Assembly (NCBI GenBank): GCA_019614645.1
Contig: JABWDB010000015.1
Span: forward strand, 62,001 to 126,000
Source of the DNA: Stratiolaelaps scimitus
Taxonomy: Eukaryota; Arthropoda; Arachnida; Mesostigmata; Laelapidae
Direction: 5' to 3'
DNA: 64,000 nucleotides
Positions 34,591 to 45,095 of the stretch are shown piece after piece. Both the position numbers and the translations under genes were made by a program. The notes below the pieces were generated by a model. The model was not told where the DNA came from. It did no database searches and saw only the letters and a list, made by a program, of their open reading frames with translations. Within the stretch, counting starts at the first letter, position 1. Each line of letters opens with the position of its first letter.

Positions 34591-35882
34591 AGTAATGAAA
34601 ATTACCCTGCTCGTTTACGTTCGAATATATTTACGATGAGCAATTGACAAACGCTTGCTCTACTAGGTTAGGTATGAGAGGGTCAGGTCTGCCAAACGTT
34701 TCAAATCTAAGTGGACTTCATAATTATTGTAATATCATAATTTTTGAATAACTCCCAACCCTGCCACATATGTAGGTCTCAAGGAAACTCGGTGATCGCC
34801 ACAAAAATCCGAATGCAAGCCGTGTTGGGGATAACCTTTACTTTGGACAGAAATCTCTAAGTATATTTATTGCACTGAAATGCACTGACACCATTATTTC
34901 AAAGGCTAAACAATACAAGAATATAATAATTTTTTTTTTAATTTCATATAATTTTTAGCCGGGACCGAAACTGTTTGCAGTACAAGATTCCCATTTATTA
35001 TCAACATTTACATATATCTCAACATTAACACCCAAACAAATGCCCGTTTTTGAATATACTTCTGCTGTGTACATATTCGATACTATGCGGATTCATCATC
35101 TATGGCAGCGTCTCGATAAAGTTGAACTCATCCCCCCAGAGGAATCTAGAAATAAACAAGAAGGCATACAGTTATTACAAAATCTAGAAAAGTTGAATAA
35201 CTGCGTCATGGCACGTCCGGCTTCCGCCGCCTTCTCTCTCTCGACGGCTGGCTCTGTTTAACACGGGGATTGTCTGAGGGCCTGGACAACGACTATTGGG
35301 GAATTCAGAAATCAAGAGAGGAACGGTGCATGATATATCGATGTTCCCATGCGTGCGTACTATATATATATGTTCGTAACAATGCACTCTCTACTCACGA
35401 ATACGTATGCTTCTCTGCACGACTTAATTCCCATGCCTCATTATTGGAATAATATGTGCATATAAATAAGGAAAGCTGCGGAATAACGGACAACTCGCAA
35501 GGAAGGCAAATATGCCGGTTTGTGATTAGTGCTACGGCTACGACTGGCAGTATAGTTCTTATTATCATTAGTATTGCTGCTATCCTATCATTATTATTAT
35601 TATTATTACTATTATTCACAGAAATGGAAGATTTCGCGTGATTTGACTTTGGCGGGGAACTTAAGGGAGGAATGCTTAAGCAGGTGCTACTTAATGGAGG
35701 CGAAAATGGATCACAATGCTATAGCACAATAGTAATTAATAATAAGAAAATAATGTTGAAATTTGATTAATTTGACGTCCTCGCTATATTTATATACATA
35801 TGATATCATCGTTCGAGATATATATATATATATATATTATTCAATTCACGCGTGTTGCAATATCATGTTCAACAGATCAGTC
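34591..35882. other. No gene; short TA tract
   Basis: AT-rich sequence. An ATT run lies at about 35588-35612 and a TA tract at about 35817-35838 just before the S1 copy. Confidence 0.5.
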
Positions 35883-36062
35883 GAGGCCTGTGGCCTGGAG
35901 GTGCGTTCGTGTGGGCGTGCCTTGAAACCGCAGGGGACAGGCAGGTGTACAGGTTCGATTCCCACCGTTGCACATTTGTATTTAAGGGGAGGCCCGTCTG
36001 CAAGACGAAAGCAATACCGTAAACATGAAATGCTCGCTGAGAGTCAGCCCGAAGAGATTACA
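35883..36062 (+). mobile_element. SINE family S1, best full-length copy
   Basis: The tRNA-derived head shows an A-box-like TGGCCTGGAGG (35891-35901) and a perfect B box GGTTCGATTCC (35952-35962), the internal RNA polymerase III promoter. The body is CCACCGTTGCACATTTG, TATTTAAGGGGAGG, CCCGTCTGCAAGACGAAAGC. The 3' end is TGCTCGCTGAGAGTCAGCCC, GAAGAGATTACA, with a 5-bp perfect hairpin stem. The A-to-B-box spacing (about 50 bp between boxes) is longer than in most tRNAs, so this is a tRNA-like promoter of a SINE and not a functional tRNA. Confidence 0.85.
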
Positions 36063-36598
36063 ACATGAAATCTATTTCGACCGAGATCAAGTGCGGTGGC
36101 CAACCACACAACAGATGATAGCGCCTAAAAAATCCGCCGCACCAGATCGTTACAGGCTGTGCGAATGGACCGGCCACTTGCAAGGGTACCCTTGCTGCGA
36201 AGACCGATTTTTACAGGTGAATAGGGACTTCAAGGGCGAGCAGAACCACAAATACATCCGCTCTGACGCTTTAATATCTATCTGCCGGTGCAATCGTGTC
36301 GGGAGAGGGTATTGCAATCTCAGACACGAGGGTGGGATTTAGTGTGTCAGAGCCCGCCGCCATTTGAATGGCTCTTTCATAACACCGACCCTTTACCTTT
36401 GTCTATTCATACGCAACCTTGAAGCGGTGGTCTACCTTTAATAAGAATAACAAGCATGATCAAATGAGCACCGAGCTATCAAACCGATAGAGGAGACAGT
36501 CTCCAAAAAGGATAGCAGTTGCCAGGCTCGTCAGCATCCTCTCTACCAAGCAGGAGGTTGCATTTATAGGCCCACACACCGTGGGGACACATATGACG
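36063..36598. other. No recognised feature
   Basis: Unique sequence; one frame at 36025-36342 has no recognisable motif. Confidence 0.45.
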
Positions 36599-36660
36599 AC
36601 ACCGTGTTGAACATAGTCAACAGTTGCAAAAGGGGGAGTTTTGTCACGGTGATGTCATGC
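36599..36660 (+). repeat. Dispersed repeat shared with 58208-58262
   Basis: The core GTGTTGAACATAGTCAACAG, TTGCAAAAGGGGGAG and GTCACGGTGATGTCATGC recurs with few changes at 58208-58269. Both contain a GTTGA...TCAAC inverted repeat. The family is not recognised. Confidence 0.7.
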
Positions 36661-37256
36661 GTGTTAGCTAGGTATATAGTGCAGTGTATACTCTAAACCG
36701 CGTTAAGTTGGTATGTGTGTGCCGAGAATCTGCTTTATGTATGTGAATGTAAAAATTTGAAAAATTTTCCTTTACACTTTTACCGACAGATTTTTTTCGA
36801 GTGCATGTGACGCTCGCGTGACAAGAGCAGGGTATCGTGAAGACGATATGTCAGGCAAGCTGCGTTAACTGGGTAACCCAGATTTCCGGGGCTCGGCTTC
36901 CACCGCCTCGCCTGCTCGACCGAGAGCTTTTACGATCCGGGTCCAGCCGGCGCATGTAGATTCTGTGGGGGCGCCTGCCCCAGGTACTATCTCAGCGCTT
37001 ATCAAGCAGGGCGTTCATTGGCCTGGGTCACCCCAAGACCCAATCCCCTGCGCCGCACCCTGACTAGCAGGGCTCTCATATCTGTAGATGTTGTTATCTT
37101 ATCTAATCTCATTACATTTTCTATATATTCTTACCCCTGTGGTTGGTCCATACAATCGGTGCGGTGAAATAAACGAAATGATAATGATGTGTCAGGCAAA
37201 AATCGGTTCCATCTGCAAAAATGTGAGCAACTCTCCAAGGCAACGTTATAAGTTAT
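36661..37256. other. Possible unidentified LINE 3' end
   Basis: At 36850-37060 the sequence is GC-rich and at 37130-37190 it ends in CCTGTGGTTGGTCCATACAA, then AATAAACGAAATGATAATGAT, which looks like a retroposon 3' UTR with a short-repeat tail. No coding motif supports this. Confidence 0.3.
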
Positions 37257-37317
37257 GGAAATTCGTCAGCTCTTGAGTCGCTTCTGTCTGCAACGCCTCA
37301 AGAGCTAACGAATTTCC
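37257..37317. repeat. 21-bp inverted repeat (hairpin)
   Basis: GGAAATTCGTCAGCTCTTGAG at 37257-37277 is matched by its reverse complement at 37297-37317 with one mismatch, leaving a 19-nt loop. It lies just upstream of a LINE C-terminal remnant. Confidence 0.92.
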
Positions 37318-37409
37318 ACGAACGGTTGGAAATTTGTGTTCACTGTCCAAAACGGTTGTGATTCCTGCGAAGTGCCCATGCGAACGTCGCGTATTGTTCG
37401 AATTCAAAG

Positions 37410-37525
37410 CAGATGGTCGGATCAATTGGGATCCTTCCCCCGGCACCGCCTTTCCCTCGCTGTGCAGAGGCAGAGAGACAATGGCATCGCTTCTCTAGGG
37501 AGTCCCCACGGCGGCCTCGGCCTCA
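37410..37525 (+). pseudogene. LINE C-terminal remnant, same family as 33.2-34.5 kb
   Basis: The translation HRLSLAVQRQRDNGIASLGS matches the end of the element at 34390-34450 (QRLSLIVQRGNAIAFLGT), and the nucleotide alignment is also visible. Only the last 30 or so codons are recognisable, so it is an extremely short 5'-truncated or eroded copy. Confidence 0.65.
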
Positions 37526-38770
37526 CACACCCCTGTTGCCAACTGGCTCTATAATTATTGTAGATTTGCATGTTGTTTTAACTTTTGAAGATTTGGGTTT
37601 GTTTTACCTTGAGATCGCACAATGGCCGCACCGAGGTAATCGGGCAAGTTAGCCGCTGCAAGGTAACGGATGACATAATAACACTTTGTCTTATCCTGTG
37701 TCGAATATTGATTATGGTTGTGGGTTAATTGCAAGGCGGAGACGGCATGATGAACACTAGAAAATGGCATAACTGCTGCGAGGGAATAACGGCATTAAAG
37801 TAACCGAATAACTAGAACAATGGAGTGGATTAATTGACATGGCTAATGGAAGAGCTGCAACGCGATAATTACAACGGGACAACAAGAGATAATTACAGCA
37901 AAGTAACGTGATTAATGATATAGGCTAAGAGAATGGCTGAACTACAGCTCGGGTTTGAATTGACAGATTAGTTCTGAATCGGGTTTAGGTTAGATTGGGA
38001 ACAACATAATCTAGGATGTTATATAATTAATAGGGTGGAACAATACACTCTATGGGAGGGGGTAAGCAAGCATGAGGTGTGCCTGTGTCGTGTGAAGCAT
38101 ATTAAGGCAAGGACGAGAATATTCTTGAGCATAGATATTCATAGCCATTAAAAACGGTTAAAGGTGTGGTGCGGTTGGCCACCATTCAAGTCGAGTAGCG
38201 GGAACCACTGTACACAATAGGGACAAAATTGTGTTTTTAAACAAGAAAAGGCCTATATTGGTGTCATTTGACTGTACATAGTGTTTTTTTTTTTAAAAAA
38301 TTGGTGTAACTTGAGGCACCCAAATGTCATGCTCGAAGGTATGTAAGTTCTAGCATTGGTGTTGGGTCACAACGTGTTTAAACATGATAGAATACGGCGT
38401 GCCGTTGGAGACGTAGGGAGGCTAAGTAAGTAAAGCGGGGGTAATCTCACAACTGCAGCAGCAAAGTAATGTGGGGCAATTAGAACTAGGCAATTTTAGG
38501 GTGGAGGGTAAGGCTCACCCCCAACCAGACACGAGATTAGCTGGATAACTTCAATCAGCGAATGAGATAACAGCACCAGAATAATGGGCTCAATGCGAAA
38601 TGGTAAGAGGACATCAAGAGCGAATCAAAAGCTAAATGAGTTCAGAGGAACAGAACCCAGTTTTTTTAGCGAGGCTGGTAAAGGTAGGAACATACGTTCC
38701 GCTTGATGAGGGCCATGTGGAATCGTCGACGTTGAATCTGGGTGTCCATCGGGCGTACCGCCGTACCGGC
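37526..38770. other. No recognised feature
   Basis: AT-rich unique sequence with T and A runs near 38285. No gene is supported. Confidence 0.5.
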
Positions 38771-38829
38771 TAAAGGTTCGGAGCCGAACCCTGTCACATA
38801 GGGGAACATGTGAGGGTCAGCTCAAAGGA
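38771..38829 (+). mobile_element. SINE family S2, decayed 3' fragment
   Basis: TAAAGGTTCGGAGCCGAACC, then CTGTCACATAGGGGAACATG, TGAGGGTCAGCTCAAAGGA. The S2 3' end is clear, but the left arm of the hairpin is mutated. Confidence 0.75.
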
Positions 38830-39586
38830 TGTTGTTGTCCACCGCCGCGCTGGACAGATCGAGTGGCTGTCGCCACTCAACAGTGACCTGATTGCCCGGT
38901 TAGCAACTGCAAATGCTTACCATAACATCCATGCTCAACTGCCCATCTCCTGTTTCGTATGGAAATTGATATACTCCAAGCCTATGGCGTCTGCATAAAA
39001 ACACCCGCATGCTTTTCGTTATCAGCACGTGCACCTTCTTAATCCTTTCGGAAGGTTTCCTTTTTCCTGATCGACATCAGACACTGGCGCATCTATAATA
39101 CCTAGAATTTCTCGACAATTGAAAACCTGACGCCGCCGCGGCTACCGTTCGTCTCTACGGACGTCGCTCCCTCCTGTTTAATTTCGTGTACTTGTTACTC
39201 GAAACATACAGACCTGTAAGGCAATTGGGCCATTGCGGGTGTGAGCCACTGCACCTGCGGTGGGTAAGGTCAGATCCCTCGTACCGGTAGCATTTACAAT
39301 GGGACAGGTGGGCGAGAAGGCAGACGAACCTAGTCTAGCCTTCAGGCAAAGCAGGCCGCCGCCGCCGCCGCGGAAACAAAATCCTCTTCGTTCGTTAGAA
39401 CTGCTAGCTATTACTATTACTGCGTCTGCGCGCACTTGCTATTTAATCCTTCGCATTGAGCTCTCGCGTGCCGGTGTTAGAGGGGTAATATTTTCAGCTT
39501 TGCGGCTCCGTTTTGCAATTCCAACGATGTGTTGCCAAAATGGCCCGTTCCTCTTTGGTAGATTAATATATATAAATGTATATATA
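38830..39586. other. No recognised feature
   Basis: Mixed unique sequence with a (CCG)n patch at about 39355-39372. A TA-rich patch immediately precedes the mariner. Confidence 0.5.
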
Positions 39587-40430
39587 TTAGACTGGCCCGA
39601 AAAAACGGCACACACATAAATCCCTATATCGGCTAAACTAAGTGAGTTAAAACAAAGATTTTTTTGCACGAATCAGAGGTATGCACCTCTTTTATTTATA
39701 CACTGGTCGCAGAGTTCTCCCAGCCTTCTGACTAGTAGTTATGCACCATTTCTACAGCCATTGCCTGGTCGTAGCCACTGTGTCACTTGACCTTTTTCCG
39801 GTCCCCTATACAGGCTGATCCATGTCTCGTCCACTGCAACGGTATGCTGTAAGCGACTCTTTGTTCAAAGTGTCTCGCGAACACTCCTCACGCATTTTCA
39901 GTTGGCCAGGTCCGAGTTAATGAACGACCCATTTTGCACTTTTTTTTCTGCATCCTCAGATTATTTTTAATAATTCGACGACGACGATGTCTCACGAGGC
40001 ACGCCAATTTCATCCGATAAAGTCGTCAATGACCAAGCTCTAGTTTGCTCAAAAACTTTTTCGACTATCTCGATCCGTTCGTTGAATCGAGATTCGGGAA
40101 AGGGTGGGCGCCCTCGATGTTCATAATATCCCAGTCACCGTGGCAAAACTGTGTGCGCCAACAGCACACCTGTCGTCGACTCAGGGCATTATGGCCGTGC
40201 ACACTAACCAACCTTCAATAGATTTCAGCTGGACATTTCTTCTCTTAAAAAATAAACCTGACACTATTCTTCTGAGGATATAAGTCTGAGGGACCTGGTC
40301 CCATTTCGAACGCCCAACCTGCTTGCTAATTGTCGTGTCTCACTACCCGCCAAATTTGAATTCAAACCAGCCAATAATAGGAATACGGCGCAAGACGATA
40401 GGAGTGTCATTTTTTTTGGAGTCAGCCTAA
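39587..40430 (-). mobile_element. mariner element, internally deleted (844 bp)
   Basis: The left end TTAGACTGGCCCGAAAAAAC and the right end, read inward as TTAGGCTGACTCCAAAAAAA, are imperfect terminal inverted repeats of about 27 bp. Each is bordered by TA (39585-39586 and 40431-40432). Terminal sequence, TA duplication and the encoded transposase all agree on mariner. Functional mariners are about 1.3 kb, so over 400 bp are missing. The catalytic C-terminal half is largely deleted. Confidence 0.9.
39770..40200 (-). pseudogene. mariner transposase, disrupted
   Basis: Reading the minus strand with frame changes, NALSRRQVCCWRTQFCHGDW lies at about 40196-40120 (first DNA-binding helix-turn-helix). 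Next is EHRGRPPFPESRFNERIEIV, then EKVFEQTRAWSLTTLSDEIG, at about 40120-40010 (GRP hinge and second helix-turn-helix). VDETWISLYRGPEKG at about 39835-39790 carries the first catalytic aspartate region. The remaining catalytic D motifs are absent. The protein would bind terminal repeats and cut and paste the element; this copy cannot. Confidence 0.88.
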
Positions 40431-40614
40431 TATACTTATCTTATATATGTCTATTGAAAAAATCAGAAAAAGGTCGTTCACTGAAGAACTTTAAAAGCTT
40501 AGAGGTTTGAGGTCATTGGATGCTAATATTTTGCAGTGATTTGTATTTATTCTAACGAGTCGAGGATCGTGTTCATTTCGAAGCTTCGTTTTCACGCGCG
40601 CACACACGCTATCC

Positions 40615-40690
40615 AAAGTAACGGTATGGCTTCATTGGTTTATTAAAGGAACCGCCACTCGAAATATCGTAGGGGAGAACTAATAATCAG
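40615..40690 (-). mobile_element. SINE family S3, decayed 3' fragment
   Basis: AAAGTAACGGTATGGCTTCA, TTGGTTTATTAAAGGAACCG: the tail region of S3 on the minus strand. Its internal part is too diverged to align fully. Confidence 0.6.
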
Positions 40691-40923
40691 TGGTGAGGGC
40701 TTGCCCGAATAGGCGTCGAAATTCTCTCGGCGAGATTATCTGTCCACTAAGAGCGGTTGAACCAACTCCCTCGCGTCGCATGCGCTGTCGTCAATGAAGA
40801 TTTCCACGAATGTTCAAGAGCGGCACCTCTGAGCTGCCTTGGCTCGTATGATCGTTGTCTTTAATGGTAAGTGACAGCCACTGCAGCTGTGTTTCCTTTT
40901 GAAGGGGCTAACTATAATAAACA
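40691..40923. other. No recognised feature
   Basis: Short unique stretch between two SINE fragments. Confidence 0.5.
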
Positions 40924-41000
40924 GATTTTCTCAGGAGATTCTCACCCAACATTTAATGTCTATGTTCTGCTTTCGGCACTGCCTCATCAGACTGAACCCT
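40924..41000 (-). mobile_element. SINE family S1, decayed 3' fragment
   Basis: Minus-strand reading: GTCTGATGAGGCAGTGCCG, AAAGCAGAACATAGACATTA, AATGTTGGGTGAGAATCTCC, GAAAATCTG. It aligns with the S1 copies at 14342 and 20805. The hairpin is lost. Confidence 0.65.
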
Positions 41001-41979
41001 GATAGTACAACTGCGTGACTTCCGAGTGATCGCAAGGCGTACATGAATACACTACGCCACCGAGCTCGAAGTTTTATTTTGTAGGGGCTACGACTATTGA
41101 AGTGCCAGGGCGGTCTAGAAACAAGGCTCAGGAGTCTATGAGAGTCACCATAAGATGTGGTGCGAACAAACGCAATCCCAAAGGCGTACTCGATATAGAT
41201 TAAGATGACCACACTTACGGCGCCGAGGCCCGGACGGCTAATGCGCATCTCTTCGAGTGCGGTTGGCATGGGAAGCAAGAACAGCTTCACGATTTGTGAT
41301 CGAGCACGGTTCGATCACCCAGAAATCACTATCTGTCTTGGATATGGTTAATCTATCCCCAAGCTTCAAATAGATCTGTTGGCGGAAGCCCACCTAACTC
41401 CAGCATGACCGGCCTAAGAGGAATCAATGTTACCCATACCTCCCATATGTGTCCTCCAGTAGAACGCTTGGAATTGATCAAAAGAGGAACGTGTTTACAA
41501 GATCTTCAATGAATGCGAGAATGCATGAAACATTGGCATTGTACTGAGCGGAGTGTATTATTTTCAATACCGTCTTCAAACAAACAGGCTGAGCTTGCTT
41601 GTGCTGATGGAGTTGCTCGCGAGTAGCAATAGAGTGCCTTTTTTTTACAGAGGTAATGGGGGAAAATGCATTATGCACACCGGACTTCACGACTAAGGCC
41701 TTCGTCTGGTGGCACTCTCACCCACTAAAATCCTGGACTAACTAAAACTCTGCCCATGATTCGGAACTACTTTCATATTACTTCAAAGCATGGCGTGCAG
41801 GGAGCAATTGTGAACGTCGGCTCATTCGTCCCGAGCTATCCTCTCACGCTTGCGCGCCCCCACGCACTATCTTCTGTCGCGTTCAACTCTTCTTGCTTCC
41901 TCATGGCATTCGCCACCTTTAGTTCGAGCCAATGGAGGGGCGACTGCATCTTTGACCGAAGTCGTCTGTCTTAGGCTCT
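41001..41979. other. No recognised feature; possible 3' continuation of the R1-like LINE
   Basis: On the minus strand this is downstream of the R1-like fragment, so some of 41750-41979 may be its ORF end or 3' UTR. I could not read conserved motifs there. Confidence 0.35.
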
Positions 41980-42965
41980 CATGTTCCGCGTATGGCTTTG
42001 CTTAGAGGCCACTGTAACGGAGGTGAGTAGGTTCTAAGGATGTCTACCTGTGTCTTTCCAATTCTCATCACATGCGTTTGAAACTGGCTGTGGCCAGTGG
42101 ACGCTTGGGTGACATCGTTTGACAGCTCCCTGAATGGACTTTGTTTCCACCCTTGATAGCGGCGATCAGGGAACGAGTCCTTCTTCCATTCTCTCTGCCT
42201 TTTGGTTCCTCTCGGCTCCATTCGTCCTGCCATTTCAGAGGTGGACACCTGGGCCGTGGTGAGGTCCAGATCGTCTTAATTCTCAGGGTTATTGTCCTCT
42301 GAGCAGACCTAAATTTTGGACTGTTAGTCATGCTGCTTAGCGCCATATCTTCCCATACCAGAGAGGTATGAAGCGACACCCATTCTGCCACTGAGGTCAG
42401 CAGCCGTGGCGAGCCTTATGATGCTTCGCCTACTCTCGCCATAAGTTGTCGTAGACTAGGGGCATCTCTCGTACTCACTTTGCTTTGAGAGCTAATTTCA
42501 AATGGTGGTTTTCCATCCAAGCCTTCGTAACCTCAAGCGCATCATTGACTCTTTCCTCAAGGTGACCTTCATCCCTTGCGATGACCATTAGAGCATTAGA
42601 CCATTGGCTGATAAGCCACACATTCAACTTTTGCTGCAAATATGCTATTTTAAGCACGCCGTTATACACCCCAGGTTTACGTCAAAGGGCAAGTACCCTT
42701 TGATCCTAAGTATTCAGCGATATGTCGTCCAGGTATGAGGCAATACGACTCATCAGATGGAGTGATACGCCGTTGCTTTGCAGGACTCTCATCGCCACGA
42801 GCCAGCTCATCATGCTGAGAACGTCTCTTAAATTTCGAAAGCGACGAGAGCACTAAGTCCGTTATCTTGGAAATCTCTGAATTTCGCCAATAGAGTCGGC
42901 CATCAATCTACGTATTCAGAGGCCGTACTGCGCATCAGCTAAGGCCCTGCTATTCCTCAAGCTGC
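41980..42965 (-). pseudogene. R1-like LINE ORF2 fragment
   Basis: Minus-strand frames in order. At about 42850-42740, LVAMRVLQSNGVSLHLMSRI, then ASYLDDISL, follows a decayed ALVAF stretch (motif A region, compare the R1 pattern of VALDVRNAFNS then W and a YL segment). The frame opening MYNGVLKIAYLQ, then VIARDEGHLEERVNDALEVT, AWMENHHLKLALKAK lies at 42669-42478 (motif C/D region, with the catalytic ADD lost). RSAQRTITLRIKTIW is at about 42310-42265. SLIAAIKGGNK and then GHSQFQTHVMRIGK at about 42170-42050 match the C-terminal region of R1-type ORF2. There are multiple stops and frameshifts. No 28S rDNA context is visible, so this is an R1-related dispersed element and not a site-specific rDNA insertion. 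Confidence 0.75.
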
Positions 42966-43249
42966 CAATAGAATTTCACAAATTGCTCCGAGGTCGTTGG
43001 GCAACGACCCATTAAGTTAAGCGTCTCGCGGAGCCTTATTGAACATATCATAGTGTGAAACCCTCCAAGATGAATGCGATGGGGTGCGTGACCATTCGAC
43101 TCTCGGCCCTACACGACGGCCTCGAAATGGCAAGGATAACGAAAATGATCAGTTATGCTGGCGAGCCAACAAGACGCCAGCTGCCAACTCGCGTCCGTTA
43201 AGCTACAGTACACAGTGCGTGATCGCAGTAGTATAGTTGTGTAATAAAA
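42966..43249. other. No recognised feature
   Basis: Unique sequence between the LINE fragment and a possible coding exon; no repeat is recognised. Confidence 0.45.
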
Positions 43250-43474
43250 ATGGCGAAACTCCTGAAAGACCCCGAGCATGTTGCAAGGAGACACACAAGA
43301 GGTTTCGAGGAAAACCATCGGATTTCCGAAATTGCCACGCAAATGTCTGACGAAGAGCAGCTATTCGCGCTGGACAGGCGCCCGGAGCTGAGCCTCCGCC
43401 TCCAGGTTGATGTTGGGTCCAACCTCACTTCCTTCAGCCTCTTGCTTCTCTACTGCCATTCACCTAGCGGCTGA
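43250..43474 (+). CDS. Candidate small exon or ORF, unidentified
   Basis: The ATG has a good context (AAAATGG). The first 52 codons have a balanced, charged composition (MAKLLKDPEHVARRHTRGFE, then ENHRISEIATQMSDEEQLFA) unlike the chance frames around it. A possible splice donor (CAG followed by GTTGAT) lies at about 43404, after which the frame becomes low quality and ends at 43474. No family is recognised and no downstream partner exon was found. Confidence 0.2.
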   Translation: MAKLLKDPEHVARRHTRGFEENHRISEIATQMSDEEQLFALDRRPELSLRLQVDVGSNLTSFSLLLLYCHSPSG

Positions 43475-43953
43475 GGTGGCCTGCAAAAGCCGTTTCCACG
43501 CGCCGCCTATTCGCGCTCTCCATGCGCATGTCATCTTCAAATCTTCATTGACTGAACTCCAAAGGTTGAATTGCGTATTGCCGGCTGTGGACACCGGAGA
43601 CCTTTAGGTGAGAAAGCGAGAGCGCACGCGAGAGAGATATTTTTGCATTGACTTCTGTCACTGTGGATTAAGCGCTGCACTCGTTCAGAGGTGGCCGATT
43701 ATATATATATATATATAGATGGTCACATATATATTTCATGTACGCAAAATGCATATGTTGTATAAATGTATATTTAGGTTTTGTACATGTGGATTCACCG
43801 AACGTACAGTGTTAATAAAAATAATAGGACTGATATAAAGAAAAAAAACGTTCCTTTGGTATGGGATTCTTTACTTGAAACAAACTTTAAAACACTTTAA
43901 TGAAAAATAAACTTTAAATATACTTTAATCAAAAATACTTTAAAACATAAATA
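43475..43953. other. No gene; TA tract and AT-rich sequence
   Basis: A TA tract lies at about 43700-43717. AT-rich repeats of ACTTTAA-type words occupy 43880-43950. Confidence 0.5.
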
Positions 43954-44071
43954 GCCGTTGCACATTTGCATTTAAAAAGGGGTCCGTCCTATGAGACCTA
44001 ACGGTGAAAGCAGTTGTACCGCGGGCGTTGTTGTTTCCGGCTGAGCGTGATTCCGGAAAATTGGTTTTAAC
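43954..44071 (+). mobile_element. SINE family S1, copy without head
   Basis: GCCGTTGCACATTTGCATTT, GGGGTCCGTCCTATGAGACC, AAAGCAGTTGTACCGCGGGC, GTTGTTGTTTCCGGCTGAGC, GGAAAAT. The body and 3' end are preserved. The 3' hairpin is degraded (right arm GATTCC). Confidence 0.8.
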
Positions 44072-45011
44072 ATAGACGAATTAGACGTTAAAATAAACAG
44101 ATTTTACGGATAACACTTACTTGAAAAGTAATTGAATTTTGGGTTGCGGCGGAGTCCATTGTCATATATCCGCGGTTTTACGAATATTGCCCTGAGTTAA
44201 TCGTACTACGTTAGACTTTTATCGCTTTTATAGGTGCGAATTACGGCGAGCTCTATATAGCTCGGGCTATTGTCCGTTTCGAGAATACCGTCCCTGACTG
44301 CAGGTTGGTGTAGGTCTCCCAAATGTCACTGGACGCTGTCCGAACAACAGTAAAAGCAAAATACAATATGAATTGTCCTCGCGAAATGAAGCTTTTCGTC
44401 GAAATTTAGACACACATTGTTTAGTTTAAAGTCTAGGACTTGAATACTCACCTGATTGTATTTAACAATGTTAAAATATTGTTCATCTTGTTTCGTTATT
44501 CTGTTCATCTAAACTGAACATTTATTAAATTTTAACTCAACCGAAAAGTGAGACCGCAGTTCGCTGAAGGACGCATGCGTAGTTTACCGCTGGCACAGGT
44601 CGGGGCTAGGTGTCGAAGTTGACTCATTGAGATTTGCCCAAAAGATAAAAACGTAAATACCATTGGAGTGCGACTTATTGGCAGGCTAGCCGACTCGTGT
44701 CCGACTCCACCCGGCCTTCATACCTCGCCCCGTATCCCACACAACAACGGCAGATCGCAACACAACTGGCGCGAAGAAATCATACAAATCGGCACAAATG
44801 CTGAATTGCCGTTCTGTCACCACACTACATGTATCTTGTTTTCGAAGATAAATAACATTATGAACAGATACATGCATATTCGCTGGGAGGGAGCAACCGC
44901 CGCGGAACATCGTCGCGGCACACTCTTAATGACCTACTGCTTTATGACAATGCTCCATACGCAGTAAGAGCATAACTAACGAAGAAAAAATCAAATAACA
45001 ACTTTGTGATG
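44072..45011. other. No recognised feature
   Basis: Unique sequence; short frames only. Confidence 0.5.
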
Positions 45012-45095
45012 GTTTCGGGCTGACTCTCAGCCCTAAACATTTCGTGTCAGCGGTATTGCTTTTACATTACTTCGTAGGGCGGACCTCTTTCAATG
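45012..45095 (-). mobile_element. SINE family S1, 3' fragment
   Basis: The minus-strand reading gives GAGGTCCGCCCTACGAAGTA, then AAAGCAATACCGCTGACACG, AAATGTTTA, and the perfect 7-bp hairpin GGGCTGA-GAG-TCAGCCC, followed by GAAACC. Confidence 0.8.

Noticed and set aside
35883..35965. Candidate tRNA gene (good A and B boxes).
   Set aside because: No acceptor stem pairing, over-long A-to-B spacing, and the sequence is part of a repeated SINE.
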